The notes under the pieces are model-generated. The model did no database searches, was not told the DNA's origin, and was given only the letters and a program-made list of their open reading frames with translations. Positions 35,801 to 44,443 of a DNA stretch of 64,000 nt are shown here, piece after piece (within the stretch, counting starts at the first letter, position 1; every line of letters starts with the position of its first letter). Made by a program: the position numbers and the translations under genes. Source of the DNA: Corynebacterium urinipleomorphum (GTDB lineage Bacteria > Actinomycetota > Actinomycetes > Mycobacteriales > Mycobacteriaceae); assembly GCF_900155535.1 (NCBI RefSeq), contig NZ_LT706963.1, positions 189,929-253,928 on the forward strand, read 5' to 3'.

Positions 35801-37333
35801 ATGAAATGGAACGTCCTGATCGCCATGGCCGTCCTCGTCGCCGCAGCATTCGCACCCATGAATCCCGCCGCGACGTGGGTGCCGCGCAACGCGGAGAACA
35901 CGTCCGGCGCGCCCGCCGTGTATTCCGGGGCCGACAACCTCGGTGACGCCCGACGCGCCGCCGCCGACGCCAGCGCGCAAGCCGGCTTTCTCACCCAGGG
36001 CACCGCCAAGCTCAAAGAAGGCACAGAGCAGCTTCGCGACGGCTCCGGCGAACTCATCGACGGCATCGCCTCCGCCAAAGCCGGCGCGGACCAGCTCTCC
36101 CAGGGCATGGTCGAACTTCAGGCTGGCACCGGGCAGCTTGCCGACGGCGCCACCCGCCTCGCCGACAACGTCGGCGGCGCCGTCGACCAAGTCATCGGCT
36201 TCGATGTCGTGCGCGGTCAGGTTCTCGCCGCCATCGACGACACATTGAACAGCACCCGCGGCAGCAACGACCCCCAGGTCAAGGATCTGCGTGTCCAACT
36301 GGAGGGCCTGCGCCGCCAGGTAGACACCGCGGAGCTGCCCGCCGACTGGACCGCCCAGCTCACGGAGCTCAAAGACGGATCCCGCGAGCTGGCCAACCAG
36401 CTAGCCACACCCGGCTACGCCTACCACGACGGCATCTACACCGCGACCAACGGCGCCGCAGAGCTGGCCGGGGGACTCGGCGAAATGAACAACCGCGTCG
36501 GGGAGGCACAAGACGGCATCAACCAGCTTGTCGACGGCGCCGCCAAGATCGACGAGATGTCCACCACCACCAAAGAACGCATTAACGGTGTCCAGCGTGC
36601 TCTCCCAGCTGCAGCTCCGGTGACGGGGACTGCAGGGGCGGGTGCTGGTGAGGCGTCGCAAAGCGGTGCTCCTACGTCGTCCCTCCCGCCGCTCGCCGCG
36701 ATGCTCGTGAGCGCTCTCGCTGTACTCGGCGGTGTCGCCGCTGCTCTCGCCGCCTACGGCGCGGTTCGCTCGCGGTGGAGCATCATCGGGCTGGGCACGC
36801 TGCTCGCGGCTGGCGCGGGCACGATCCTCGTGACCATTCTCGGGACTGGTCTGACCCCTGTTGCTATCGGGATCACCGGACTCGCGCTCGCGCTTGGAAC
36901 CCTCGCCTCGGCGGGAGTCACCTGGATTCTCCGCGACGCTTTCGGTGAGCTCGGTGGTACCGCCCTTGCCGGCATTTTCGCCCTGGCGCAAACCGGTGTT
37001 GTCGGCTGGGTGTGGTCCCGAGCCGCCACCGGCGACGTCGACGGCGTAGTCCGCGCGCTGTCGTCCGCGATGCCGATGCACTGGAGCACCTCTGCTGTCT
37101 CCGCCGCCGGCAACAACGGTTCCGTGGTGGCGATGTGGACTGGCATCGGACTGTCCGCGCTACTCGCCCTGATCGGGTTGGTGGGAGCGCTGCGTAACCG
37201 GCCCGCCACGTCTTCGGTCTCCTCCCGTGCCTCCTCCGGCTCCACCCCCGCCACCGCTACCGCTCGCGACGATTCCTTCTACGACGAGACCGCTGTTCTA
37301 GAAGCCGACGACGAAATCGAACACGTGCGCTAG
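35801..37333 (+). CDS. YhgE/Pip-like envelope membrane protein
   Basis: A 510-residue protein with an N-terminal signal/anchor (MKWNVLIAMAVLVAAAFAP). An extracytoplasmic region (about 30-270) contains heptad-like repeats of the form AGADQLSQGMVELQAGTGQL and GTEQLRDGSGELIDGI, typical of the YhgE/Pip family. A C-terminal membrane domain of about six helices (290-460) and a short acidic tail follow. Relatives include phage-receptor and type VII-linked proteins; the role here is unknown. It is divergent from mrpA with about 120 bp between starts. Confidence 0.75.
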   Translation: MKWNVLIAMAVLVAAAFAPMNPAATWVPRNAENTSGAPAVYSGADNLGDARRAAADASAQAGFLTQGTAKLKEGTEQLRDGSGELIDGIASAKAGADQLSQGMVELQAGTGQLADGATRLADNVGGAVDQVIGFDVVRGQVLAAIDDTLNSTRGSNDPQVKDLRVQLEGLRRQVDTAELPADWTAQLTELKDGSRELANQLATPGYAYHDGIYTATNGAAELAGGLGEMNNRVGEAQDGINQLVDGAAKIDEMSTTTKERINGVQRALPAAAPVTGTAGAGAGEASQSGAPTSSLPPLAAMLVSALAVLGGVAAALAAYGAVRSRWSIIGLGTLLAAGAGTILVTILGTGLTPVAIGITGLALALGTLASAGVTWILRDAFGELGGTALAGIFALAQTGVVGWVWSRAATGDVDGVVRALSSAMPMHWSTSAVSAAGNNGSVVAMWTGIGLSALLALIGLVGALRNRPATSSVSSRASSGSTPATATARDDSFYDETAVLEADDEIEHVR

Positions 37334-37451
37334 ATCCCGCTCGTTTCCGGCGACCACGGTTCATGCCGTGTTGTAGGCTCCTGCGCTGTTCCCCGAAAGC
37401 TGTTCCATGAAAACGGTGGAGCGCCCACAACTGAACAAAGGAGCAACGCCT

Positions 37452-37676
37452 ATGAACGCACTCAACGCCCGACTCATCCTTGCGCGTGAAGGTCGCCCGT
37501 TCACCGCCGACGTGCTCGGGCCTGTCAACGGCTACCGGCACTCGCCGAACTCCGTGCGCCGCTGCTCGAAGTGCTACGACGAGATCATCCTCCACGGCCG
37601 GCTGGGGTGGCTGCACTGCGAGTCCCTGGAGCACGACTGCCTGGACGCGGAGAACGTGGCCACCTGCGCGCGCTAG
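37452..37676 (+). CDS. small zinc-ribbon-like hypothetical protein
   Basis: A 74-residue protein with four cysteines in its C-terminal half (RRCSKCYDEIILHGRLGWLH, then CESLEHDCLDAE), a possible zinc site. The ATG at 37452 has AAAGGAG at the right distance; the in-frame ATG at 37407 is less likely. It stands alone between the YhgE-like gene and tRNA-Pro, with a strong terminator right after. I do not recognise a function. Confidence 0.7.
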   Translation: MNALNARLILAREGRPFTADVLGPVNGYRHSPNSVRRCSKCYDEIILHGRLGWLHCESLEHDCLDAENVATCAR

Positions 37677-37690
37677 GACAGGAATGAAAA

Positions 37691-37729
37691 ATGGGGCCGC
37701 CCTCGCTGGAGGGCGGCCCCATATCTATT
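37691..37729. terminator. strong bidirectional terminator
   Basis: A perfect 14-bp stem, ATGGGGCCGCCCTC against GAGGGCGGCCCCAT, with a GCTG loop, GAAAA before it and ATCTATTT after it. It serves the small gene on the + strand and tRNA-Pro on the - strand. Confidence 0.88.
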
Positions 37730-37808
<79 letters not shown>

Positions 37809-37929
37809 TTATGCCGATCAATCACTTGATCAGTACCCGGGATACTTTAGTCCACCACTCGGTTAGCGCCAAAACGCCTGTTCGGCGGGGCTGCGTCCAG
37901 ATGATTTCAGTGGCTCATTGGTCGCGCGG

Positions 37930-38850
37930 TCAGGGCCGTGCGGTGAGGGTGAGCAGCGCCGCGGAGGGGCGGCAGAAGATCCGGACCGGCGCGAATTTCG
38001 AGGTGCCCAGGCCGTTGGACACTTCGAGCCACATGTCGCCGTAGCGGTGCAAGCCGGAGGCGCGCTCGCGGTCGATGTCGGCGTTGGTGACGATGGCCCG
38101 CTCACCAGGCAGGCAGATCTGCCCGCCGTGGGTGTGGCCGGCCAAAGTCAGGGCGTAACCGTCGGCTTCAAAGCGGTCGAGGACGCGCCGGTAAGGGGCG
38201 TGGGTGACACCGATAGCAAGGTCGGCATCTGGGTTAGGGGCGCCGGCGACGGCGTCGTAATCGTCGAGGTCGTGGTGCGGGTCGTCGGTGCCGGTCACAG
38301 CCAGCTTCAGCCCGCCCGCTTTGAACTCGAGCCGCTGGTGGGTGGCATCGCGCCAGCCGCGTTCGATGAAGGCTGCGCGCATGCCTTTCCACGGCAGATC
38401 GACGTAGCTGGGTTCGCGTTTCTGGTCGAGCAGGTACTTCACTGGGTTGACCATTCGCGGTGCCCAGTAGTCGTTGGTGCCGAAGACAAACACGCCCGGA
38501 CGGTTCAGCAGCGGCCCCAGTGCAGCCAAGACATCGGGAACGGCGCGCTCGTCGGAGAGGTTGTCGCCGGTGTTGACCACGAGGTCGGGGTTCAAGGCGT
38601 CGAGAGCTGAGACCCACGCGATTTTGGTGTCTTGCCCGGGGATCATGTGCAGGTCGGAGACGTGCAGGATGCTGAATGGGTCGGACCCGGCTGGCAGGAT
38701 TGGTAGGTCGTAGCTCTTAAGCCGGAACTTGTTCAGCTCGCTGACGCCGTGCGCGAACGTCGCAGCCCCGAGTGCCGCACCGGCCGCGGCAGTAACACCG
38801 GCGCGCCGCAGGATTCGCGATCCGCGGGTCAAGTCTCGTTGTGTCGTCAT
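37930..38850 (-). CDS. metallophosphoesterase (YkuE-like)
   Basis: A 306-residue protein with an N-terminal hydrophobic segment after a twin-Arg-like stretch (RILRRAGVTAAAGAALGA), then the calcineurin-like metal motifs in order: LHVSDLHM, VVNTGDNLSD, FGTNDYWAP, GVTHAP and LAGHTHGGQICLPG. The substrate is unknown; relatives act on lipid A-like or nucleotide phosphates. I chose the ATG at 38850: TACCCT lies 7 nt upstream (leaderless), and the frame beyond it only mirrors yqeY. It is divergent from yqeY. Confidence 0.87.
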   Translation of the reverse strand: MTTQRDLTRGSRILRRAGVTAAAGAALGAATFAHGVSELNKFRLKSYDLPILPAGSDPFSILHVSDLHMIPGQDTKIAWVSALDALNPDLVVNTGDNLSDERAVPDVLAALGPLLNRPGVFVFGTNDYWAPRMVNPVKYLLDQKREPSYVDLPWKGMRAAFIERGWRDATHQRLEFKAGGLKLAVTGTDDPHHDLDDYDAVAGAPNPDADLAIGVTHAPYRRVLDRFEADGYALTLAGHTHGGQICLPGERAIVTNADIDRERASGLHRYGDMWLEVSNGLGTSKFAPVRIFCRPSAALLTLTARP

Positions 38851-38889
38851 TTCTCCGAGGGTACCGCCACCCGCGCTACGCTCGTTGCC

Positions 38890-39342
38890 ATGAGTGATGT
38901 GAAGAATCAGATCCGCGCCGACCTGAAAGAGGCGATGAAGGCGAAGGAGAAGGAGCGCACCGGTGCGATCCGTATGCTGCTCGCGGCGATCCAGACAGAG
39001 GAGACCGAGGGCACGAAGCACGAGTTGACGGACGAGGAGGTGCTGAAGGTCGTCGCCCGCGAGATCAAGAAGCGCCGCGAGTCCGCCGAGGTTTACGCGG
39101 AGAACGGCCGCCAGGAGCTCGCCGACGCGGAGCTCGCCGAAGTGGCCGTCCTCGAGGCATACCAGCCGAAACAGCTTGATGACGCCGAACTTGCCCAGCT
39201 TATCGACGCCACCATCTCCCAAACCGGCGCCACCTCCATGAAAGACATGGGACAGGTGATGAAGGCCGCCACCGAGAAGGCTGCCGGTCGTGCCGACGGC
39301 AAGCGTTTGTCCGCTGCTGTCAGGGAGCGCCTCGGCCAGTAA
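38890..39342 (+). CDS. YqeY/GatB-like domain protein
   Basis: A 150-residue all-helical protein: KNQIRADLKEAMKAKEKERT, GAIRMLLAAIQ, then EAYQPKQLDDAELAQLID and KDMGQVMKAATEKAAGRADG. It matches the YqeY family, which shares the tail domain of GatB and is thought to act in tRNA-dependent amidation or as a tRNA-binding protein. TACGCT lies 7 nt before the ATG (leaderless). Its last codons and stop are part of a 17-bp tandem duplication. Confidence 0.9.
   Translation: MSDVKNQIRADLKEAMKAKEKERTGAIRMLLAAIQTEETEGTKHELTDEEVLKVVAREIKKRRESAEVYAENGRQELADAELAEVAVLEAYQPKQLDDAELAQLIDATISQTGATSMKDMGQVMKAATEKAAGRADGKRLSAAVRERLGQ
39198..39207 (-). repeat. GTCGATAAGC element, copy 10
   Basis: Exact 10-mer inside yqeY, antisense, read as L-I-D in AQLIDATISQ. 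The motif-strand upstream side is GGAGATGGTGGC. Confidence 0.85.
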
Positions 39343-39373
39343 TGCGCTTCGGCCAGTAATGCGCTTCGGTCAG
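39332..39373 (+). repeat. 17-bp tandem duplication over the yqeY stop codon
   Basis: TCGGCCAGTAATGCGCT occurs at 39332-39348 and again at 39349-39365, with a degraded third start TCGGTCAG. The first copy encodes the last residues G-Q and the stop. It looks like a recent slippage event. Confidence 0.85.
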
Positions 39374-39485
39374 CAGTCAGCTGGACGAGTAGAGCTGGCG
39401 GCTGACCGCACTGCAATACCCCGCGACGCCTCCCATCATGTCGCCCTGAGGCGCCGCACCGCGCCGGGGCACACCGTCCTAACTC

Positions 39486-39534
39486 GTCGCGGTGCGGTGC
39501 CTAGCTTGTGGTGGCTAGTTCACCGCACCGCGAC
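39486..39534. repeat. long inverted repeat between convergent yqeY and ponA
   Basis: GTCGCGGTGCGGTG pairs perfectly with CACCGCACCGCGAC across 21 bp, and the loop itself has CTAGC against GCTAG, giving a long two-part hairpin. A further copy of the GCCGCACCGCG word lies about 40 bp upstream. The position suggests termination for one or both genes, but no T run follows. Confidence 0.65.
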
Positions 39535-39544
39535 TGATGAGGCG

Positions 39545-41935
39545 TCAGCGGAACAGGTTCGCCAGTTCGTCGGCGAGCTGCCCCAGATCGCGCTCGGCGG
39601 TGGAGGGTTCTTCCGGTACGTACTCTTGGCGGGAGGGGGAGGGGGAAGGGGTTGTGGGGCGCGTCGATAAGCGTGCGTCCGAGCCGTCGGAAACGACGAT
39701 CGTGATCGTGGAATCGGGACCGGCGTCCTCCGCGTAACGGGTGTCCACGACCTCGTCCTTCGGTGCGCCCTTTCCGGAGCTCAATGACTCGCGGACCCGG
39801 AAACCGGCTTCTTCGAGCGTCGCGCGCGCGTCGTCTTTGTCCATGCCTACGACGCGTTTAAGCAGCTCGTCGCGCGCCTTCGGGTCGAACAAAGCACTTG
39901 GCGCAGGAAGTCCGGCGTCCGCGGCGCCCGGCATCCTCGACGCCATGCGGAACCACGACTCCGCCGCCTCTTGCCCGCCGAAGAGCGACCCCTCCGCGCA
40001 CTGGCGTACCGGACCCGTGCACAGCGGGGAAGTCTGCGTGCCGTCGTTATAAATGTATGTCGCCGCTGCGAATTTCCTGTTGAAGCCGAGGAACGCGGAG
40101 GACTGGTGCGATTCCGTCGTGCCTGTCTTCGCGGCAACAGCTCCGTTCCACCCCGCGGATTTCGCCGCCTTCTTCGCGGTGCCCGAAACTGCATCCTCCG
40201 CCATTCCGCCCGCGAGACCGGCGGCGAGTTCCGGTTCGACAGCTTGCTCGCACTCCGGGCGGTCGAGAGCGACCTCGTCGCCGTAGCGGTCGACGATGCT
40301 CTTGATCGGGTTCGGCTCGCACCACATGCCGTCGGAAGCGAGCGTCGCGGCGACGTTGGACAGCTCCAGCGGGTTCACCGCTGTCGGGCCGAGCGTGAAC
40401 GAGCCCAGGTTGTGCTGGCGGAAGTAGTCGGCGACGGAATTATTCTCGTCGAACGTGCCCTGGTCCTCGTAGGACCGCAGGCCTAACCGCACAGCCATAT
40501 CGACGGTCTGTTCCACGCCGACATTCTCGATCAGCTTCACAAACGGCGTGTTCGGCGACTTGGCCAACGCGTCCCGCAGCGTCATCTCGCCGGAGAACTT
40601 GCCTGCGTTTTCCACGCAGTACGCCCCGGGCGGGCAGCCCTTCGCGCCGCCTTCGCCCATTCCGTAGACAACTGCTCGGTCCGGCACTTGGAGTTTCGAC
40701 TCCAAGTTGTAGCCGTTCTCGAGAGCTGCCGCCGCCGTGAAGATCTTGAACACCGACCCCGCACCGTTGCCCACCATCGACGAAGCCTGCGGTAGGACCG
40801 TCTGACTTTCATCCTGGTCGAGGCCGTAATCGCGCGAGGAAGTCATGGCCAAAATGTCGTGGCTGTCCTTCCCCGGCTCGATCACGTTGATTACCTCTGC
40901 GACACCTGGCTGCCCCTTGTTGACTGCACTCGTCGCCGCGTCGTGGGCGATGGCTTGCACCTCGGGGTCCAGCGTTGTCGTGATGGTGTAGCCGCCGCGC
41001 TCCACCTCTTCGGTGCTCAAGCCTTTGTCTGCGAGGTATTTCAGGGCGTAGTCGCAGAGAAAACCCGAATTGCCCGCGGTGATGCAGCCACGGGGAAGCA
41101 GTGAGGGCTCGTCGAGGACACCCAGCGGCTGCCCCGCGTAACGGTCGGCATCTGCCTGGCTGAGATATCCCGATGACACCATCGCTTGGAGCACCATGTT
41201 GCGGCGCTCTTTCGCTCCATCCGGGTTGGTGTACGGGTTCAGGAATTCCGATGATTGCAGCATTCCGACGAGCAGCGCCGACTGGGGGACCGTCAACTTT
41301 GAAGCTGATGTGTCGAAATAGGTGCGGGCAGCCGCTTCGATTCCGTACGCGTGGTTGCCGAAGGAGACGAGGTTCAAATACCGCGCCAGGATCTCCTCCT
41401 TGGACAGCTGCTTGTCCAGGTCGGAGGCCATGCGCATCTCGCGCAGTTTGCGAGGGATCGACTGCTCGACGGCCGCCGACTGTTCCTCAGTCGTATCAGC
41501 GTTGACCAAGAGCAGGTAATTCTTCACGTACTGCTGGTCGATCGTCGATGCGCCTTCTTCCACGCCGCCAGCAAGAATGTTGGTCACCATTGCGCGCGCG
41601 AAGCCTTGCATATCGACGCCGTCGTGCTCGTAGAACCTCCGGTCCTCGATTGCCACCAGAGCGTCCTTGGCGGACTGGGCAATCTCGTCCGCTGGGACTT
41701 CGTACCGCCGCTGCGCGTAAATCCAGGCCATCGGGTCGCCGTTGGTGTCGGTGATCGTGGTGACACCGGGGGCGGCCCCGTCAGTCAGGTCTGCCAGGTT
41801 GGACTGCATCGTGTTATCCACGCGAGTCACCGCAGCCCCGCCGATGCCCGCTGCGGGCGCGAGGCACACAGCCATGCCGACACCCGCCGCCACCAGGCCG
41901 GCGAGCAGTTTTCCTAGGGAATTTAGCGCAGACAC
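39545..41935 (-). CDS. ponA: class A penicillin-binding protein
   Basis: A 796-residue bifunctional peptidoglycan synthase. N-terminal anchor (about 8-35). Transglycosylase domain with the catalytic Glu in AIEDRRFYEHDGVD and GASTIDQQYVKN. Transpeptidase domain with SxxK in GSVFKIFTAAA, SxN in AKSPNTPF and KTG in AAKTGTTE. A C-terminal PASTA domain follows (DKDDARATLEEAGFRVRE). The very end (PTTPSPSPSRQEYVPEEPST) is a Pro-Ser-rich tail. It is divergent from whcA, as in other corynebacteria. Confidence 0.95.
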   Translation of the reverse strand: MSALNSLGKLLAGLVAAGVGMAVCLAPAAGIGGAAVTRVDNTMQSNLADLTDGAAPGVTTITDTNGDPMAWIYAQRRYEVPADEIAQSAKDALVAIEDRRFYEHDGVDMQGFARAMVTNILAGGVEEGASTIDQQYVKNYLLLVNADTTEEQSAAVEQSIPRKLREMRMASDLDKQLSKEEILARYLNLVSFGNHAYGIEAAARTYFDTSASKLTVPQSALLVGMLQSSEFLNPYTNPDGAKERRNMVLQAMVSSGYLSQADADRYAGQPLGVLDEPSLLPRGCITAGNSGFLCDYALKYLADKGLSTEEVERGGYTITTTLDPEVQAIAHDAATSAVNKGQPGVAEVINVIEPGKDSHDILAMTSSRDYGLDQDESQTVLPQASSMVGNGAGSVFKIFTAAAALENGYNLESKLQVPDRAVVYGMGEGGAKGCPPGAYCVENAGKFSGEMTLRDALAKSPNTPFVKLIENVGVEQTVDMAVRLGLRSYEDQGTFDENNSVADYFRQHNLGSFTLGPTAVNPLELSNVAATLASDGMWCEPNPIKSIVDRYGDEVALDRPECEQAVEPELAAGLAGGMAEDAVSGTAKKAAKSAGWNGAVAAKTGTTESHQSSAFLGFNRKFAAATYIYNDGTQTSPLCTGPVRQCAEGSLFGGQEAAESWFRMASRMPGAADAGLPAPSALFDPKARDELLKRVVGMDKDDARATLEEAGFRVRESLSSGKGAPKDEVVDTRYAEDAGPDSTITIVVSDGSDARLSTRPTTPSPSPSRQEYVPEEPSTAERDLGQLADELANLFR
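39663..39672 (+). repeat. GTCGATAAGC element, copy 11
   Basis: Exact 10-mer inside the ponA tail, antisense, read as L-S-T. It has one of the clearest G-rich upstream tracts (GGGAGGGGGAGGGGGAAGGG). In the protein this tract encodes the Pro-Ser tail. Confidence 0.88.
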
Positions 41936-42103
41936 CTCTCTTACACTACGGGCTAAGTTCCGTCAGCGGAATCAGCACCTACCCCCACGCGTGTGATCTA
42001 TTCGACAATCTCGCTTGTGCGTGAATACACTTACATAGCGACGGCTCGGTGAAGAAGATCCAGCCTCGATGCCTTAGTGAAATCGCCCCGGAAGGAGACT
42101 GTG

Positions 42104-42490
42104 GTGACCGCTACTATCAGCAACCGCGCACTGGAAAACGTCAACCAAGCCCTACGGACGGGGCAGCCGGTACGACAGCGCGGCACCGCAGACTGCAGTA
42201 ACTCCGCTCGATCCTTCGAGCGCGGCGAATGGGTCACCATGGCTGTGTGCCGCTCCGGCGACCCTGACGCGCTGTTCGTCCGGGGTGCCGAACAGCGCAA
42301 AGCCGCGGCCATCTGCCGCAGTTGCCCAGTTCAAATGGAATGCCGTGCCGATGCCTTGGACAACAAGGTCGAATTCGGTGTCTGGGGCGGGTTGACCGAG
42401 CGGCAGCGCCGCGCAGTCCTGCGCAAGAACCCGAACGTGACTGACTGGGCCGCGCACCTGGCTGCCGGCAAAGAAATCGTCGGCCTGTAA
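42104..42490 (+). CDS. whcA: WhiB-family iron-sulfur regulator WhcA
   Basis: A 128-residue WhiB protein. Cysteines for a 4Fe-4S cluster appear in MAVCRSGD and ICRSCPVQMEC, followed by the G-V-W-G-G turn and a basic DNA-binding end (LTERQRRAVLRK). Location next to ponA matches C. glutamicum whcA, a negative regulator of oxidative-stress genes. AAGGAG lies 6 nt before the second of two GTG codons, which decides the start at 42104. Confidence 0.88.
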   Translation: MTATISNRALENVNQALRTGQPVRQRGTADCSNSARSFERGEWVTMAVCRSGDPDALFVRGAEQRKAAAICRSCPVQMECRADALDNKVEFGVWGGLTERQRRAVLRKNPNVTDWAAHLAAGKEIVGL

Positions 42491-42591
42491 CTGCCACTGC
42501 CTTTGACCGCCCCGGCCTCCAGCTGGTGTTGCCGTCGGTGTCGGTAGTGGCTCGGCGTGCGGAGCGGGACCGTCACCACCCGCACGACCTG

Positions 42592-42597
42592 TAGGGT
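42592..42597 (+). promoter_or_regulatory. -10 box of leaderless promoter
   Basis: TAGGGT, 6 nt before the ATG at 42604; same layout as dnaX. Confidence 0.6.
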
Positions 42598-42603
42598 GGT
42601 GCC

Positions 42604-42756
42604 ATGAAGAAATGGGAATACGCCACCGTTCCGCTGCTAACGCACGCCACGAAGCAAATTCTGGATACCTGGGGTGAAGACGGCTGGGAGCTCGTCGCTG
42701 TGACCCCGGGCCCGAACCCGGAGAACGTCGTCGCCTACATGAAGCGGGAACTCTAA
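42604..42756 (+). CDS. small DUF4177-like protein
   Basis: A 50-residue ORF below the usual gene-finder limit: KKWEYATVPLLTHATKQILD, then TWGEDGWELVAVTPGP, then a short end. The pattern (strand, helix, G-W-E-L-V strand) is that of DUF4177 proteins. Its stop TAA overlaps the next ATG, so it is coupled to the RidA gene. A small gene at this place is conserved in corynebacteria as I recall. Confidence 0.8.
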   Translation: MKKWEYATVPLLTHATKQILDTWGEDGWELVAVTPGPNPENVVAYMKREL

Positions 42757-43271
42757 TGGCCGGCGACAGCAGCACCGCAGCCAACGCCAGCATCAACGCA
42801 TCGGGCGCCGCTATCAAAGCGCGGCTCACTGAACTTGGGATCGAGTTGCCGCAGGTTGCAGCTCCCGTCGCTGCGTACGTCCCAGCAGCTCGGGTGGGAA
42901 ATCAGGTGTGGACGTCAGGGCAGCTCCCCTTCGTCGACGGTGAACTACCCGCGACGGGCAAGGTCGGTGCGGAGGTCTCCGCTGAGGACGCGTACGGATA
43001 CGCCCGCACCGCAGTCCTGAATGCGCTGGCTGCCGTGGATTCGGTCGTGGACCTCGATAGGGTCACGCGAGTGGTCAAAGTCGTGGGCTATGTCGCGTCG
43101 GCCGGGGATTTCACGGGTCAACCGGGCGTCGTCAATGGCGCTTCTGAACTCGTCGGCGAAATCTTCGGTGAGGCGGGCGCCCACGTCCGCAGTGCTGTTG
43201 GTGTCGCGGTCCTCCCGCTCGACGCCCCGGTAGAGGTCGAGCTCATCGTCGAAGTTTCCGACGCGAGCTAG
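42756..43271 (+). CDS. RidA/YjgF-family protein
   Basis: A 171-residue protein of the Rid family, which hydrolyse reactive enamines and imines from PLP enzymes. Core segments: VGNQVWTSGQLPF, TAVLNALAAVDSVVDLDR, and GAHVRSAVGVAVLPLDAPVE with the conserved arginine. An N-terminal extension of about 35 residues, as in the longer actinobacterial members. Translationally coupled to the upstream 50-residue gene. Confidence 0.88.
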   Translation: MAGDSSTAANASINASGAAIKARLTELGIELPQVAAPVAAYVPAARVGNQVWTSGQLPFVDGELPATGKVGAEVSAEDAYGYARTAVLNALAAVDSVVDLDRVTRVVKVVGYVASAGDFTGQPGVVNGASELVGEIFGEAGAHVRSAVGVAVLPLDAPVEVELIVEVSDAS

Positions 43272-43329
43272 CCCACACCAACCTTCAAGAAATGGCTGTA
43301 AGGCGATCAATGACGGTAGGGTTGGGGGC

Positions 43330-44142
43330 ATGCAGCATCCTGCCTACAGCCAACTGCGTCCTGTAACCCCCTCCGCCGCCGTCGTTCTGGCGCCGAACCC
43401 GAGCTATGCCGCGCTGGAGGGTACGAACTCCTGGGTGATCCGCGACCCGGAGGACGAATTCAGCATCGTCATCGACCCGGGCCCGGAGGATGAAGGCCAC
43501 CTCAACGTTCTGCAATCCTCCGCGAACAAGGTCGCGCTCGTGCTGTTGACGCACCGCCACCACGACCACGCCGACGGCGCGCAGCGTTTCCGCCAGCTCA
43601 CTGGTGCGCCGGTGCGCGCGTTCGACGAGCGTTACTGCATTGGTGGCGAGCCGCTTGAGGACGGCGAGATCATCAGCATCGACGGCGTGACTCCCCGCAT
43701 CAAGGTCGTGCACACCCCAGGCCACACCGGCGACTCCGTGTGCTTCTACATTTACCCGGGTGACCCGGAGTCGACGGAGCTTGAGGGCATCGCCACCGGC
43801 GACACGATCGCAGGTCGCCACACCACCATGATTTCCGAGACGGACGGCGACCTCGGCGCGTACCTCGAATCCCTGGCCAAGCTCGAGGAAGAGGGTGCAG
43901 GCATCACGTTGCTTCCCGGCCACGGCCCGGAGGGCGACGACCTCGCGGAATTCGCCCGCAAGTACATTGACCGCCGCAACTACCGCCTCGACCAGATTCG
44001 CAAGGTGCGCGAGGAGCACGGCACGGACCTGAGCATCAACGAGCTCGTGGACGCGATGTACGACGACGTCGATCCCGTCCTCCGCGGCGCCGCCGAGCAG
44101 TCCACCCGCGTCGCGCTGCGGTACCTCGACAGCAAGAACTAA
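43330..44142 (+). CDS. metallo-beta-lactamase fold hydrolase
   Basis: A 270-residue MBL protein with the metal motif LLTHRHHDHADGA, downstream ligands HTPGHTGDS, ATGDTIAGRH and LLPGHGP, and a C-terminal winged-helix-like part (SINELVDAMYDD). It resembles the LACTB2/RNase-like branch, so it may be a nuclease or thioesterase; the substrate is unknown. TAGGGT lies 7 nt before the ATG (leaderless). Confidence 0.88.
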   Translation: MQHPAYSQLRPVTPSAAVVLAPNPSYAALEGTNSWVIRDPEDEFSIVIDPGPEDEGHLNVLQSSANKVALVLLTHRHHDHADGAQRFRQLTGAPVRAFDERYCIGGEPLEDGEIISIDGVTPRIKVVHTPGHTGDSVCFYIYPGDPESTELEGIATGDTIAGRHTTMISETDGDLGAYLESLAKLEEEGAGITLLPGHGPEGDDLAEFARKYIDRRNYRLDQIRKVREEHGTDLSINELVDAMYDDVDPVLRGAAEQSTRVALRYLDSKN

Positions 44143-44443
44143 GCGCACCCCGCTTATCGACGTTCCCCCTGCCCCATGTGCAGGGGCCCTCGCCGCCTGC
44201 ATCGAGGTACTCCCTTCTCGGCTGCGCCTTTTGTCGTTTACCCCTCTTTTCTGCTCACTTGAGGGTCGGGTGTTGTCTAGTCGGTTCTTCCGGGCACACT
44301 GAACCGGCCGTGGGGCGTGTTTCGCCCCCGGCTGGTCCAGTTGTTAGCGTTTTCCCGCTCCGTCTCCTCGACCCAATAGTTTCGGCTGGTCCCCGCCCCT
44401 TAGTTCAGCTGGCCCACTGGTCGCTGGTCTTTGTGGCCCGGCG
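44143..44443. other. intergenic region with a hairpin
   Basis: About 300 bp between the MBL gene and the HNH gene fragment. No gene seen. Besides the 10-mer copy it contains a pyrimidine-rich stretch (44210-44270) and an imperfect hairpin at 44304-44336 (GGGGCG/CGCCCC extended by CCGGCC/GGCTGG), which may terminate the HNH fragment transcript. Confidence 0.5.
44152..44161 (-). repeat. GTCGATAAGC element, copy 12 (intergenic)
   Basis: Exact 10-mer 10 nt after the MBL gene stop. The motif-strand upstream side is CATGGGGCAGGGGGAAC. Confidence 0.85.
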
